DNA of 29,502 nt from GWA1-54-12 sp964489845. Lineage in GTDB: Bacteria; Patescibacteriota; Minisyncoccia; UBA6257; GWB1-50-10. Positions 16,538 to 24,203 of the stretch are shown in pieces. Under the pieces are notes generated by a model. It was not told the origin of the DNA. It did not search any database and saw only the letters and a program-made list of their open reading frames with translations. Positions within the stretch are counted from its first letter, which is position 1, and every line of letters starts with the position of its first letter. The stretch covers positions 1 through 29,502 of the forward strand of contig CAZAZV010000009.1 of assembly GCA_964489845.1 (NCBI GenBank). The letters run 5' to 3'. The translations under genes were made by a program, and so were the position numbers.

Positions 16538-17282
16538 AGAGCGTCACATTTCTCGTATCCGTTTTCTCCGCCAGCGTTTTGTTTTGGGGAAACAAGATAG
16601 TGAAGTTCTCCGAATTGCCCCCGCCGAGCGCCTCGATGAACGTCTTTGATGCGAAGAGCGGGAAGCCGTTCGCGTCGGAAATGACCGCGATGATGTCGAT
16701 GTGCTGCGCGCTCGCGAGTCCCTGATTCGTCACGGTGCCGTGGACGACGACTCGTCCATCCTCGATGTCGATAAGCGAACTCGAAGCGCTTACCGCGCTG
16801 CCTCCGACAGCCGGAGCGTTTGCCGCTCCCCACACGGTGTCCTGGATTCTCACGCTTGCCGCCGTCATACTCTCGTTCCCTTCCCGAAACGTGTCGTAGG
16901 TATACCATACGCCGCCCGCCGGAACGCGCACCGTGGCGAGCGCGCTCGCAACCTCGTCGCCCCGTTCTCCCGCCACCGACACCGTGTACGAAGCGGTACC
17001 GTCATACGACGCATTGGGGTTCGTGAGCACCCCGACCACTGCAACGTCTCCCCCGTCTGTCTTGAACAATTCCGCATCCCCTGCCTGGAGTGGCGATAGC
17101 TGCTTGAAAGCGCAGGGCGTGCACGGGCCGCCGCAATCGATTCCCGTTTCTCCCTGGTTCTCTACGCCGTCGGAGCACGACGGTGCCGGCGCAAAGTGCG
17201 CGGCATACCACCACCAGACGACGAATACCGCAATGGCGGCGTACAACAGTCCGTATAAAAATTTTTTGAAACCGCGAGGCAT
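16521..17282 (-). CDS. Membrane-anchored extracellular protein with CxDGxxNxxETGxDCGG motif
   Basis: 253 residues. One N-terminal membrane span (residues 8-29, WWWY) is followed by a cysteine motif, SCSDGVENQGETGIDCGG then PCTPC (C36, C50, C54, C57), seen in many secreted bacterial proteins. The remainder is beta-rich, with two regions resembling immunoglobulin-like or FxLYD-type domains (VVGVLTNPNASYDGTASYTV and VVVHGTVTNQGLASAQHIDI). Probably displayed outside the cytoplasmic membrane. Function unknown. Its position just ahead of rodA and mltG suggests an envelope role, which is inference. A TATACT box lies 13 nt upstream of the ATG. Confidence 0.75.
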   Translation of the reverse strand: MPRGFKKFLYGLLYAAIAVFVVWWWYAAHFAPAPSCSDGVENQGETGIDCGGPCTPCAFKQLSPLQAGDAELFKTDGGDVAVVGVLTNPNASYDGTASYTVSVAGERGDEVASALATVRVPAGGVWYTYDTFREGNESMTAASVRIQDTVWGAANAPAVGGSAVSASSSLIDIEDGRVVVHGTVTNQGLASAQHIDIIAVISDANGFPLFASKTFIEALGGGNSENFTILFPQNKTLAEKTDTRNVTLYVDVP

Positions 17283-17316
17283 ATTTCAAGTTCAAAGTAT
17301 AAAGCGCAAAACGCAG

Positions 17317-17343
17317 AATTATTGAAGCCCTGCTTCAATAATT
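17317..17343 (-). terminator. Hairpin spanning the tpiA stop codon
   Basis: Perfect 11-bp arms AATTATTGAAG / CTTCAATAATT with a 5-nt loop. The 3' strand contains the tpiA stop. The tail (CTGCGTTTTGCG) has only a short U run, so it may act as an RNA 3'-end stabiliser or weak attenuator rather than a full terminator. Confidence 0.45.
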
Positions 17344-18002
17344 TTCCCGAACGCTTCTGCGCTCAAGCTCGCTCCTCCGACGAGCACTCCATCGAGTTCA
17401 TTGCGCCCGAGAAAGCTCGCCGCGTTATCTCTCGTGACGGAACCGCCGTAGAGAACCCGGGCACCGGGCACTGTTTTTCTGATGTGCTGCGCCATGTGCA
17501 CGGCATCCTCGGGAGTCGAGGGATTTCCCGTCCCGATAGCCCACAACGGTTCGTATGCGACGAGTATCTTGTCTCCCCTCTCGCGCCCCACTACCCTTAA
17601 CTGTCTCTTCTTGCTTACGCAGAGTATGGGCGTCATACCCGCCGCGATGACGGCCGCAAGCTTTTTGCCCACCATTTCATCCGTTTCCCCGAGCGCTCTC
17701 CGTTCGGAATGACCGACGATAACGTATGCAACCCCCCTGCGCTTCAGTTGCGCCGCCGACACCTCGCCGGTGTGCGCGCCGGTCGACTCACTCCCGCCGT
17801 AGACGTCCTGGGCGCCGAGTTTCGCGTTTCCGCCTCGTACCACCTCGGAGACGGCGGAGAGGAATAAAAACGGCGGAGTGATAACTATCTCATTCCGCTT
17901 CTCGCCGGATGCCGCCGCGCATGACGCTACCGCCCCCGCAAGCGCGATGGCTTCCGCTTCCGTTTCCGGATTCATTTTCCAATTGCCGACGACGTATCTC
18001 AT
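17319..18002 (-). CDS. tpiA: Triosephosphate isomerase
   Basis: 227 residues. It interconverts dihydroxyacetone phosphate and glyceraldehyde 3-phosphate in glycolysis. Active-site residues are all present: N7 and K9 (VVGNWKMN), H98 (IVGHSERR), E152 (VAYEPLWAIGTG), plus the phosphate-binding YGGSV and GVLVGGASL. It is about 25 residues shorter than typical enzymes because the stretch between the SERR loop and the catalytic Glu is reduced (GETDEMVGKKLAAVIAAGMTPILCVS then directly to VAYEP). Start ATG at 18002 overlaps the upstream stop by 4 nt (ATGA); a longer form to 18092 would lie within the previous gene. Confidence 0.96.
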   Translation of the reverse strand: MRYVVGNWKMNPETEAEAIALAGAVASCAAASGEKRNEIVITPPFLFLSAVSEVVRGGNAKLGAQDVYGGSESTGAHTGEVSAAQLKRRGVAYVIVGHSERRALGETDEMVGKKLAAVIAAGMTPILCVSKKRQLRVVGRERGDKILVAYEPLWAIGTGNPSTPEDAVHMAQHIRKTVPGARVLYGGSVTRDNAASFLGRNELDGVLVGGASLSAEAFGKIIEAGLQ

Positions 18003-20347
18003 TTCCGTAATCGTTCGAGGATTCCCTGCTCCACTTCCTCGCGCGGCGTGCCGTATTTTTCTTTCGACTGCTCTATCAGCTGCTCCGCCCACGCCGCATC
18101 GGTCACCGGGGCGCCAAACGTGCGCATATTGAACGGCGCAGTCACCTGCCCTCTCAAGAGCAGTTTCGCGTATGCGTTGAAATTGTCAATGTTCACGATA
18201 TCCTCCACCGCGAGCAACGACTCGAACTGCTTCGCGAGTACCTCGGCATCTTCCACGCCGACCCGGAAACTCATGAGCGAGCCCACGTTGCCGAAAACGG
18301 CGTCACGTATCTTGTCGCCGAGTTGCGCGATAAACTGGTGCGCGACGATGAGCGAGAGGTGGTATTTCCTCGCTTCCGAGAGAATGCTCGCAATCGAATC
18401 GGTCGTGAAGCTCTGGAATTCGTCGATGAAAACGTTGAAATCGGAACGTTCCGATTCCGGCGTGTCGACGCGCGACAGCGCGGCGAAGAGCAGTTTCCCC
18501 ACGATAATCATACCGAGCAGATTGGCGTTCAATTCCCCTATTTTCCCCTTGGCGAGATTCACGATGAGGATGCGCCGCCCGTCGAGCACGCGCCGCATCG
18601 TGAATGACGAGCGCGGTTGACCGATAATCACGCGCATATAGTCGTTCGCGATGAAGTTGTTGAATTTCGACGTGATGTAGGGGGTGATGTTGTGCAACGC
18701 CGCCTCTCCCCCCGCCTTCGCCGCTTCTTTTTCCCAAAAGTCGATGACGGTGGGGTTCTGTATCTGCGACAGTTTGCGCTCGCGGAATGCCGCGTCAGAA
18801 AATAGGCGCGGCACTTCCATGAGCGTCGCCGCGCCGCCGCCATCGCCTGGCGCTTCCATGAGGAGTAAGAGCGCGTTCCGCATGTACTGCTCGAACATCG
18901 GTCCACCGGTCGTCTTCAGGTCATAGAGCTTGTCAAAAATATTCACGAGTTCATTCACGATGAACGTTTTTTCTTCGGGACGCTCGCGGTTGTACTCGAG
19001 CATATTAAGACCAATAGGCCTCCCGAGCGCTCCGGGGTCGACGTAGATGACGTCGTCCTGCCGCTCGCGCGGTACGAGTCCCGCGACGTGTTCCGCAAGA
19101 TCGCCGTGCGGGTCAAGCACCGCCACCCCCTTGCCGCGCCGTATGCTGTCCGCGATGAGATTCATAAGAAACGTCGATTTGCCCGTTCCCGTCTGTCCGA
19201 TGACGTAGAGATGACGCCGCATATCCTCATCTGGCAGATACACCTTGCGCTGCTCGCCGCGGTAGAGCGTCTCGCCGAGCAACGCTCCTTCGGACGGCAT
19301 ATTTGCGGGGGGCGGCAACTGCCGGGAGCGCACCTCTTCCACGCGCGGCGTGTCGGTGAAGGCGGTCGGCATATGGAACACGCTCGCGAGTTCGGCGGTG
19401 TTCAGCACGAGTGCTTGCGAGGCATCGAATTCACGGAATGCAAATTCCCGTGAGAACTGCTTCTCGCGCCGCGCCTGCACCACGTGGAATCCGTTTCGAT
19501 TTTGGCTGCCGAACTGCCCAAAGCCAGCGGCAAGATTCCGGAAGAGCGTTTCGGCTGCCGATTCGGAGCCCGCGGAGGCGATGAGGCGAATATTCACGAA
19601 GCAGAGCGGCTTCGCAACTTTGTGTTCGATGAGCGACACAAGCTCGGCATTCACTTCGGTTTCCTGCGGAAGCTTCTCCTGTGGCGCCCCGTGTGTCACC
19701 GCGTGCAAAATTTCTTCCCACAACGCCTTCTGAGGCGCTCCGAGCGGGCGTCCCTTCCGCGCATTCTCGAGGGCAAGCCGCAGGTGTTTCAGGACGGACT
19801 TCGGCGGCTTCCGGAGTATCACCTGCACTCCTCCTCCTTCTCCGATTTCGTCGACTTCGGACAAGCTCCCCAAAATCGCCCCAAACGTATCTTTCCCCAG
19901 TTCCTCGAACGTGTGTATGGGCACCGCGTACGTTTCCGTAAGTTTCACATACCCCCCCTCCACGGCGCTCCCCTCGTGAAAAACGGTATAATCGTCCGCT
20001 TCTTCGATGATGACGCTCTTCCAGAGCGCGTGCATCTGGTTCACGAACGTGTCACCCACGCGCGACGGGATGGAAGCGTAAAATCGTATGAGTTCGCCGA
20101 CCTGCGGGACCGCCACCTCGAACGCGATGTCCTCGTTCAAATTCAACACATTTGCAAAGAGCTGTTCGCTCACCTTCACGGCGCTGAGCGGGTCGCCACC
20201 CTCCCCCCGCTCGCGCGGGAATCTCAAGAGGTACAATTTCGCCCGCAGACGGTTTATCTCCGCCTTTCGCCGCGCGCGGAGCGTGAGTACGACGAGCGGT
20301 GCCGCAATGATGACGAGGATGCCTGCTGTGACAAACGGAGATATCAT
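17999..20347 (-). CDS. VirD4/TraG-like type IV secretion ATPase
   Basis: 782 residues. One N-terminal membrane helix (residues 5-24) is followed by an alpha/beta region of about 350 residues found in the Patescibacteria versions, then a HerA/VirD4-type motor. Walker A IGQTGTGKST is near 381, DPHGDLAEHV follows, Walker B FNVFIDEFQSF is near 635-645, and the sensor region IVAHQF follows. Proteins like this are annotated as type IV secretion DNA-binding or TraD/TraG proteins. No relaxase, VirB4 or other conjugation gene lies nearby, so a conjugative element is not supported; a conserved DNA-pumping or secretion role is more likely. Starts 11 nt after the preceding small gene. Confidence 0.85.
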   Translation of the reverse strand: MISPFVTAGILVIIAAPLVVLTLRARRKAEINRLRAKLYLLRFPRERGEGGDPLSAVKVSEQLFANVLNLNEDIAFEVAVPQVGELIRFYASIPSRVGDTFVNQMHALWKSVIIEEADDYTVFHEGSAVEGGYVKLTETYAVPIHTFEELGKDTFGAILGSLSEVDEIGEGGGVQVILRKPPKSVLKHLRLALENARKGRPLGAPQKALWEEILHAVTHGAPQEKLPQETEVNAELVSLIEHKVAKPLCFVNIRLIASAGSESAAETLFRNLAAGFGQFGSQNRNGFHVVQARREKQFSREFAFREFDASQALVLNTAELASVFHMPTAFTDTPRVEEVRSRQLPPPANMPSEGALLGETLYRGEQRKVYLPDEDMRRHLYVIGQTGTGKSTFLMNLIADSIRRGKGVAVLDPHGDLAEHVAGLVPRERQDDVIYVDPGALGRPIGLNMLEYNRERPEEKTFIVNELVNIFDKLYDLKTTGGPMFEQYMRNALLLLMEAPGDGGGAATLMEVPRLFSDAAFRERKLSQIQNPTVIDFWEKEAAKAGGEAALHNITPYITSKFNNFIANDYMRVIIGQPRSSFTMRRVLDGRRILIVNLAKGKIGELNANLLGMIIVGKLLFAALSRVDTPESERSDFNVFIDEFQSFTTDSIASILSEARKYHLSLIVAHQFIAQLGDKIRDAVFGNVGSLMSFRVGVEDAEVLAKQFESLLAVEDIVNIDNFNAYAKLLLRGQVTAPFNMRTFGAPVTDAAWAEQLIEQSKEKYGTPREEVEQGILERLRK

Positions 20348-20358
20348 GATGGTTCGAT

Positions 20359-20586
20359 TCAGCTCACCACGGGCGGCAATCGTTCCGCGAGCAACGCGAC
20401 GAGTGCGTCATGGAACGCGTCCTGCACCAGCGGCCGCTTTCCCCGGGACGCCCTCACGGCTGCGTACGGGTTTTTCTCGATGGCGACCGTGATGAGATGG
20501 AGCACTTCCTGTCTTGTTTCCGCGCTGACTTCCTCGCGATGCAGATATTCAGGAAGGTATTTTTCGGCGGACTGCATACTCACCAT
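20359..20586 (-). CDS. Small hypothetical protein
   Basis: 75 residues, soluble and helical (EYLHREEVSAETRQEVLHLITVAIEKNPYAAV), with no recognised family. Two starts are possible. ATG at 20586 has a GAGG 4 nt upstream. ATG at 20577 (MQSAEK, 72 residues) lies 7 nt after a TATAAT box that itself overlaps the first ATG, which would make 20577 a leaderless start. It lies 11 nt before the VirD4-like ATPase and is probably cotranscribed with it, perhaps as a partner; this is inference. Confidence 0.65.
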   Translation of the reverse strand: MVSMQSAEKYLPEYLHREEVSAETRQEVLHLITVAIEKNPYAAVRASRGKRPLVQDAFHDALVALLAERLPPVVS

Positions 20587-20590
20587 TATA
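20585..20590 (-). promoter_or_regulatory. Possible -10 box (TATAAT)
   Basis: Perfect TATAAT on the minus strand in the short gap after the pilus block. It is 7 nt before the ATG at 20577. No clear -35. If active it would drive the long run toward rpsI with a leaderless first gene. Confidence 0.4.
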
Positions 20591-20607
20591 CCTCAACGTT
20601 GCGCTTG

Positions 20608-21864
20608 TTATAGCCCCTGTATTTTAAGCGACCCCTGACCGATATTGAGATTCGTCGAACTGCTGTATCCGTTCGTCGTGTCCGTCACGGGACCAGTCGC
20701 ACCCGAACCTCCCGACCAATCGGACTGATCGAATACACGGTTGCGCCATCGCGTGACGTAGAACGGAATGTCGAATGTCTGCGCGCCCTGTTTGGTGTTC
20801 CACTGGATGACGGACGTGATTTTCCTCGTCGAGGGGTCATTCACCTGTCCCGAACCGCACGGAGCGACGCCCGCGATGTTGTAATTCGCGTCATTCGTCC
20901 GGCACACTTCCTCGACGTAGAAGGAGCGCGTGAACACCGTGGAGTTGTAGAGATTGTGCACCTCGTCCGCCGAGAGCGCGCGATTGTAGATGCGGACATC
21001 GTCAATCAATCCGGCAAAACGGCTCGCGTCTGAAGCACGACCGCCCAGATACAAATCGTTGTTGTTTGCCGCCGCCCCCAATGTACACGTCGGCGACGTA
21101 GCGGAAAGTGCGCCGTTGATATAATGCCTCGTCACCGTGCCGTCATACGTCGCAACGACGAATTGCCACGCGTTAGCGGTCAGCGCGCCTTGCGAAAAAT
21201 CGCAGTTGCCGCCGGACGTCCGCAACGTGGTCCTCAAATTGCCGCTTGAATTTGCAAATTCATAACCCGAGCCGTACGCCGGCGGAATCTTGGCGAGAAT
21301 CGGGGCGTACGAAGATACGGAGGTGGGATAAATCCATGCGGCAAAGGTCAGCGCGTTCGTGACGTCGAGCGAGCTCGTGGTTTCGGCAACATCCACATAG
21401 TTCGTGGTGCCGTTAAAACTCAAACAGTACCCGATTTCGCAGGTTGAGGTGGCGTGGCTCGTGCCGTTTATCAACGTGCCGTTGTTGCCGTTGCCCGTTG
21501 CGTCGTACGCCGTCGTGCCGGCCGCTTCGTCGAGCTGCCAATGCCCGACGAGTCCCGCTGTCACGTTACCTTCGACAATTCCTTCTTTCCCCTGCACGGC
21601 GAAAATGCTTGTGCTTGTCGCGTTGAAGTAGTACGTCGTGCTTGAACCCTGCGTCAGATTGGTTACGTTGTGCCAGTTGGTATCCGCGAATGAGCGGGCC
21701 GACTCCACCATATCCTGCGCCAGGACCGTCGCAGTTTGCTGCGTCTGCGTCGTACTCCCCGACTGGAGCACTACGACGACCGCAGTGCTTGCGCCGCCGA
21801 TAATGACGGCGCCGATAGCGAGAGCGATCACGATTTCGACCAGGGACTGACCTCGTTCTTTCAT
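20608..21864 (-). CDS. Minor pilin/pseudopilin with internal LamG domain
   Basis: 418 residues. Class III prepilin leader MKERG followed by QSLVEIVIALAIGA, with Glu at +5 of the processed protein and a hydrophobic alpha-1 helix. Residues about 104-306 form a LamG/concanavalin-A-like domain (GLVGHWQLDEAAG, CLSFNGTTNYVDV, FAGLIDDVRIYNRALSADEVHNLYN). The remaining 110 residues are a beta-rich tail containing RKITSVIQWNT. LamG domains bind carbohydrates or proteins, so this pilin could present an adhesin on the pilus. Its start overlaps the previous pilin gene by 4 nt. Processing by a prepilin peptidase (not in the window) is expected. Confidence 0.85.
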   Translation of the reverse strand: MKERGQSLVEIVIALAIGAVIIGGASTAVVVVLQSGSTTQTQQTATVLAQDMVESARSFADTNWHNVTNLTQGSSTTYYFNATSTSIFAVQGKEGIVEGNVTAGLVGHWQLDEAAGTTAYDATGNGNNGTLINGTSHATSTCEIGYCLSFNGTTNYVDVAETTSSLDVTNALTFAAWIYPTSVSSYAPILAKIPPAYGSGYEFANSSGNLRTTLRTSGGNCDFSQGALTANAWQFVVATYDGTVTRHYINGALSATSPTCTLGAAANNNDLYLGGRASDASRFAGLIDDVRIYNRALSADEVHNLYNSTVFTRSFYVEEVCRTNDANYNIAGVAPCGSGQVNDPSTRKITSVIQWNTKQGAQTFDIPFYVTRWRNRVFDQSDWSGGSGATGPVTDTTNGYSSSTNLNIGQGSLKIQGL

Positions 21865-22946
21865 CTTAATTCGTTATATCGTGCCGCTATTTCATCCGCT
21901 GTGAGCGCGCGGTTATAGACAAGCACCTCATCGATTGAGCCGTTGAAATATTCGGTACTATTGGTGTCTCCGATTCTAAAATCCGCGAGCGTCGCGTTGT
22001 GTCCCGTTGGCGTATCCGAACCAGCGAGCGTGCCATCAACGTATAGAGAGCGCGTTGTCCCGTCGAACTCGGCGACAACCATGTGCCAATTGCCATTCGT
22101 GAGACCGGACGCAACAACGGTCAGATCGTTCCCCCACCAGTAATTCACCAGTCCTGTGGAATTTAGGCGGAGGGCATTCACTGCATTTTGCGTTCCCCAT
22201 GTTCCCCATCCCACAATTCCTTCGGTACCGTATGCATTTGGTTTGATCCATGCGAGTATCGTGTAGGCATCGTTCCCGCTTGGCATCTTTTGCGCGCTCG
22301 GAACGCCAACATAGGCAGAGCTCCCATTGAAACTCAAGCACCGCCCCGCAGTACAGGTTGATGTTGCCGCCCATGTTGCTCCATAGAGTGTTCCGGTGCC
22401 GCCGTATCCCGACGCGTCGGCAGTACTCGTCCCCGTCCCTTCATCAAGATGCCAGTATCCCGTGATGCCGTGGTCATCAAGCGACGATATACCGCCCTTC
22501 GTGTCAACCACGATGTCCCCGATAAGACCCGCCGTGCTCTTCGAGACGAGCGTCAGCACTTTCCGCGAATTGAGCGTCCCCGCCGCCGGGGTGAATGGAA
22601 AGAGTGCCGCTCTGCCACCGGACGGTTCCGCGAATTGCACGCCACTCTGTACATAGTAAGTGTTTTTCACCGAACTCGTGGCGTAGGATGCACCGCTGTA
22701 GACCTCATAGTAATCGGTGCCGCCGGGATTGCTTACTACATTCACGCCCCACGGCAACGAATTTTCCTGCGTGATTGACCTGACGCGCGTCTCCCGGAGT
22801 ACCGCCACAAGGTCTCTCGTCGCGGCATCAACGTCGTATCCCTGCTTCACGCCCGAGAGCGTGATGAAGCCCATGGTCGCCAGCGCAGCACCGAGTGCAA
22901 CAACGATGAGAAGCTCCAATAATGTGAATCCTTGTTTTCCGGCCAT
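21861..22946 (-). CDS. GspH/FimT-like pseudopilin with C-terminal LamG domain
   Basis: 361 residues. Leader MAGKQG then FTLLELLIVVALGAALATMG with Glu at +5. A short GspH-like region follows (DAATRDLVAVLRETRVRSITQ, matching the helix and first strand of minor pilins). From about residue 160 a LamG domain runs to the C-terminus (GITGYWHLDEGTG, CLSFNGSSAYVGV, FNGSIDEVLVYNRALTADEIAARYN). The LamG part is clearly homologous to that of the neighbouring pilin, so the domain was duplicated or exchanged between adjacent genes. Probably a minor tip subunit with a binding role. Confidence 0.85.
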   Translation of the reverse strand: MAGKQGFTLLELLIVVALGAALATMGFITLSGVKQGYDVDAATRDLVAVLRETRVRSITQENSLPWGVNVVSNPGGTDYYEVYSGASYATSSVKNTYYVQSGVQFAEPSGGRAALFPFTPAAGTLNSRKVLTLVSKSTAGLIGDIVVDTKGGISSLDDHGITGYWHLDEGTGTSTADASGYGGTGTLYGATWAATSTCTAGRCLSFNGSSAYVGVPSAQKMPSGNDAYTILAWIKPNAYGTEGIVGWGTWGTQNAVNALRLNSTGLVNYWWGNDLTVVASGLTNGNWHMVVAEFDGTTRSLYVDGTLAGSDTPTGHNATLADFRIGDTNSTEYFNGSIDEVLVYNRALTADEIAARYNELR

Positions 22947-22982
22947 ATGTTCGGTATCGAAACCCCTCGCTGCGCTCGGGAC

Positions 22983-23013
22983 GACGACGCAATTCTTTTA
23001 GAATTGCGTCGTC
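22983..23013 (-). terminator. Hairpin across the pilC stop codon
   Basis: Perfect 13-bp arms GACGACGCAATTC / GAATTGCGTCGTC with a 5-nt loop. The last pilC codons form the 5' arm and the TAA falls in the loop. There is no U-tract after it, so it may stabilise or process the mRNA, or lower expression of the downstream minor pilins. Confidence 0.5.
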
Positions 23014-24203
23014 AACTGGTATATCGGCACGATCACGGCAAGCGCGATGGTCCCGATGACAAGACCGATGAAGAGGAGCAGGAGCGGCTCGGCGAGCGAG
23101 ACGAGCCGCTTGATGCCGTTGTCCACTTCACGGATGTAAAAATCCGCAAGCGTCTGCAACACACTCTCCACGTGACCGGCTTTCTCCGATATGGCGACGA
23201 GGTTCGTGACGATTTTCGGGAAGAACGGTTCTTTGCGGAACGCGTCCCCCAAACTCAAGCCCTTGGCTACCCCTTCGCGGGATATCCGTATGAGCGCCTG
23301 CTGCAGTTCCACGTGTCCCGCCGCCTGCGCGGTGATTTCCAGCGCGTCGGTGATTTGGATTCCCGCCTGGATGAGCGATGAGAGTGTAGCGGCAAACCGC
23401 TGAATCGCCCGCTCTTTTACTACTCCCTTGATGACCGGAATGCTCGTAAAGATGGACCATATGAATCTCCTGAAGAAGAGCGAGCGTTTATAGCCGAGCC
23501 AGCCGCCGACGGCGATAGCGACCAGCGCGCCGATGATGAGCGCCCAAATTTTTCCGATGAACAAGCCGACGGTGAACACGATTCTCGAGAAGAGCGGCGG
23601 CTCGAACCCGCTTTGCGTGAAGACGTTCGCAATGCGCGGGAGCGCGAACGTGACGAGGAAAATGAGGATGAAGACCGAAATAACGAGCAGGAGCACCGGA
23701 TAAATGAGCGCGCTCTTTATTTGGTCGGTCACTTCTTTCTCTTTCGTGAGCGACGTCGCGATATCTTCGCAGATACTCTGCAGGTTCCCCGCCACTTCCC
23801 CCGCGCGGATGAGATTGATGTGCACCGCGCTGAACGTCTTCGAATACTTCTCGAACGCGGTATAAAACGGGGCTCCCCGCTCGAGATGCGAGCGGACTTC
23901 CAAGAGGAACGACTTCATTGCCGGCTTGTCGAATTCGTCGACAAGAACGTTAATCGCCTGAAGCAGATTCGAACCCATGCTCAACATGAGCGAGAGATAC
24001 CTGAAGAGAAACACCTGGTCTTCCGTATTGATATTTCCCCTGAATACCTCGACGCCGCCTTTCTTCCGCACCACCTTCACGCTGATGGGCTTCAGTTCCT
24101 CGCCCGCGAGGAGCTTCAATACCTCGCTGACGTTCTCCGCCTCAACTTCGCTCTCGATAACCTTGCCGTTTTTGTCCGTTGCGGTATAGCGATATTGTGC
24201 CAT
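22998..24203 (-). CDS. pilC: Type IV pilus inner-membrane platform protein PilC/GspF
   Basis: 401 residues. Two repeated GspF domains (about 65-190 and 270-395), each with FLRxLSLMLSMGxxLLQAI / FAATLSSLIQAGIQITDAL-type starts, IRAGEVAGNLQ and AISEKAGHVESVLQ motifs and large hydrophobic helices (about 165-190, 205-240, 370-395). The N-terminus (YRYTATDKNGKVIESEVEA) is the typical cytoplasmic start. It anchors the assembly platform and couples the PilB motor to pilin insertion. The start lies directly after the pilB stop with no gap. Confidence 0.96.
   Translation of the reverse strand: MAQYRYTATDKNGKVIESEVEAENVSEVLKLLAGEELKPISVKVVRKKGGVEVFRGNINTEDQVFLFRYLSLMLSMGSNLLQAINVLVDEFDKPAMKSFLLEVRSHLERGAPFYTAFEKYSKTFSAVHINLIRAGEVAGNLQSICEDIATSLTKEKEVTDQIKSALIYPVLLLVISVFILIFLVTFALPRIANVFTQSGFEPPLFSRIVFTVGLFIGKIWALIIGALVAIAVGGWLGYKRSLFFRRFIWSIFTSIPVIKGVVKERAIQRFAATLSSLIQAGIQITDALEITAQAAGHVELQQALIRISREGVAKGLSLGDAFRKEPFFPKIVTNLVAISEKAGHVESVLQTLADFYIREVDNGIKRLVSLAEPLLLLFIGLVIGTIALAVIVPIYQLTTQF

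Noticed and set aside
17319..18092. Longer tpiA beginning at 18092
   Set aside because: The extension reads the upstream ATPase gene in another frame; MRYVVGNWKMN is the normal N-terminus.
17999..20347. Conjugative element suggested by the VirD4/TraG-like ATPase
   Set aside because: No relaxase, VirB4, integrase or attachment sites nearby, and the gene is packed between housekeeping genes.
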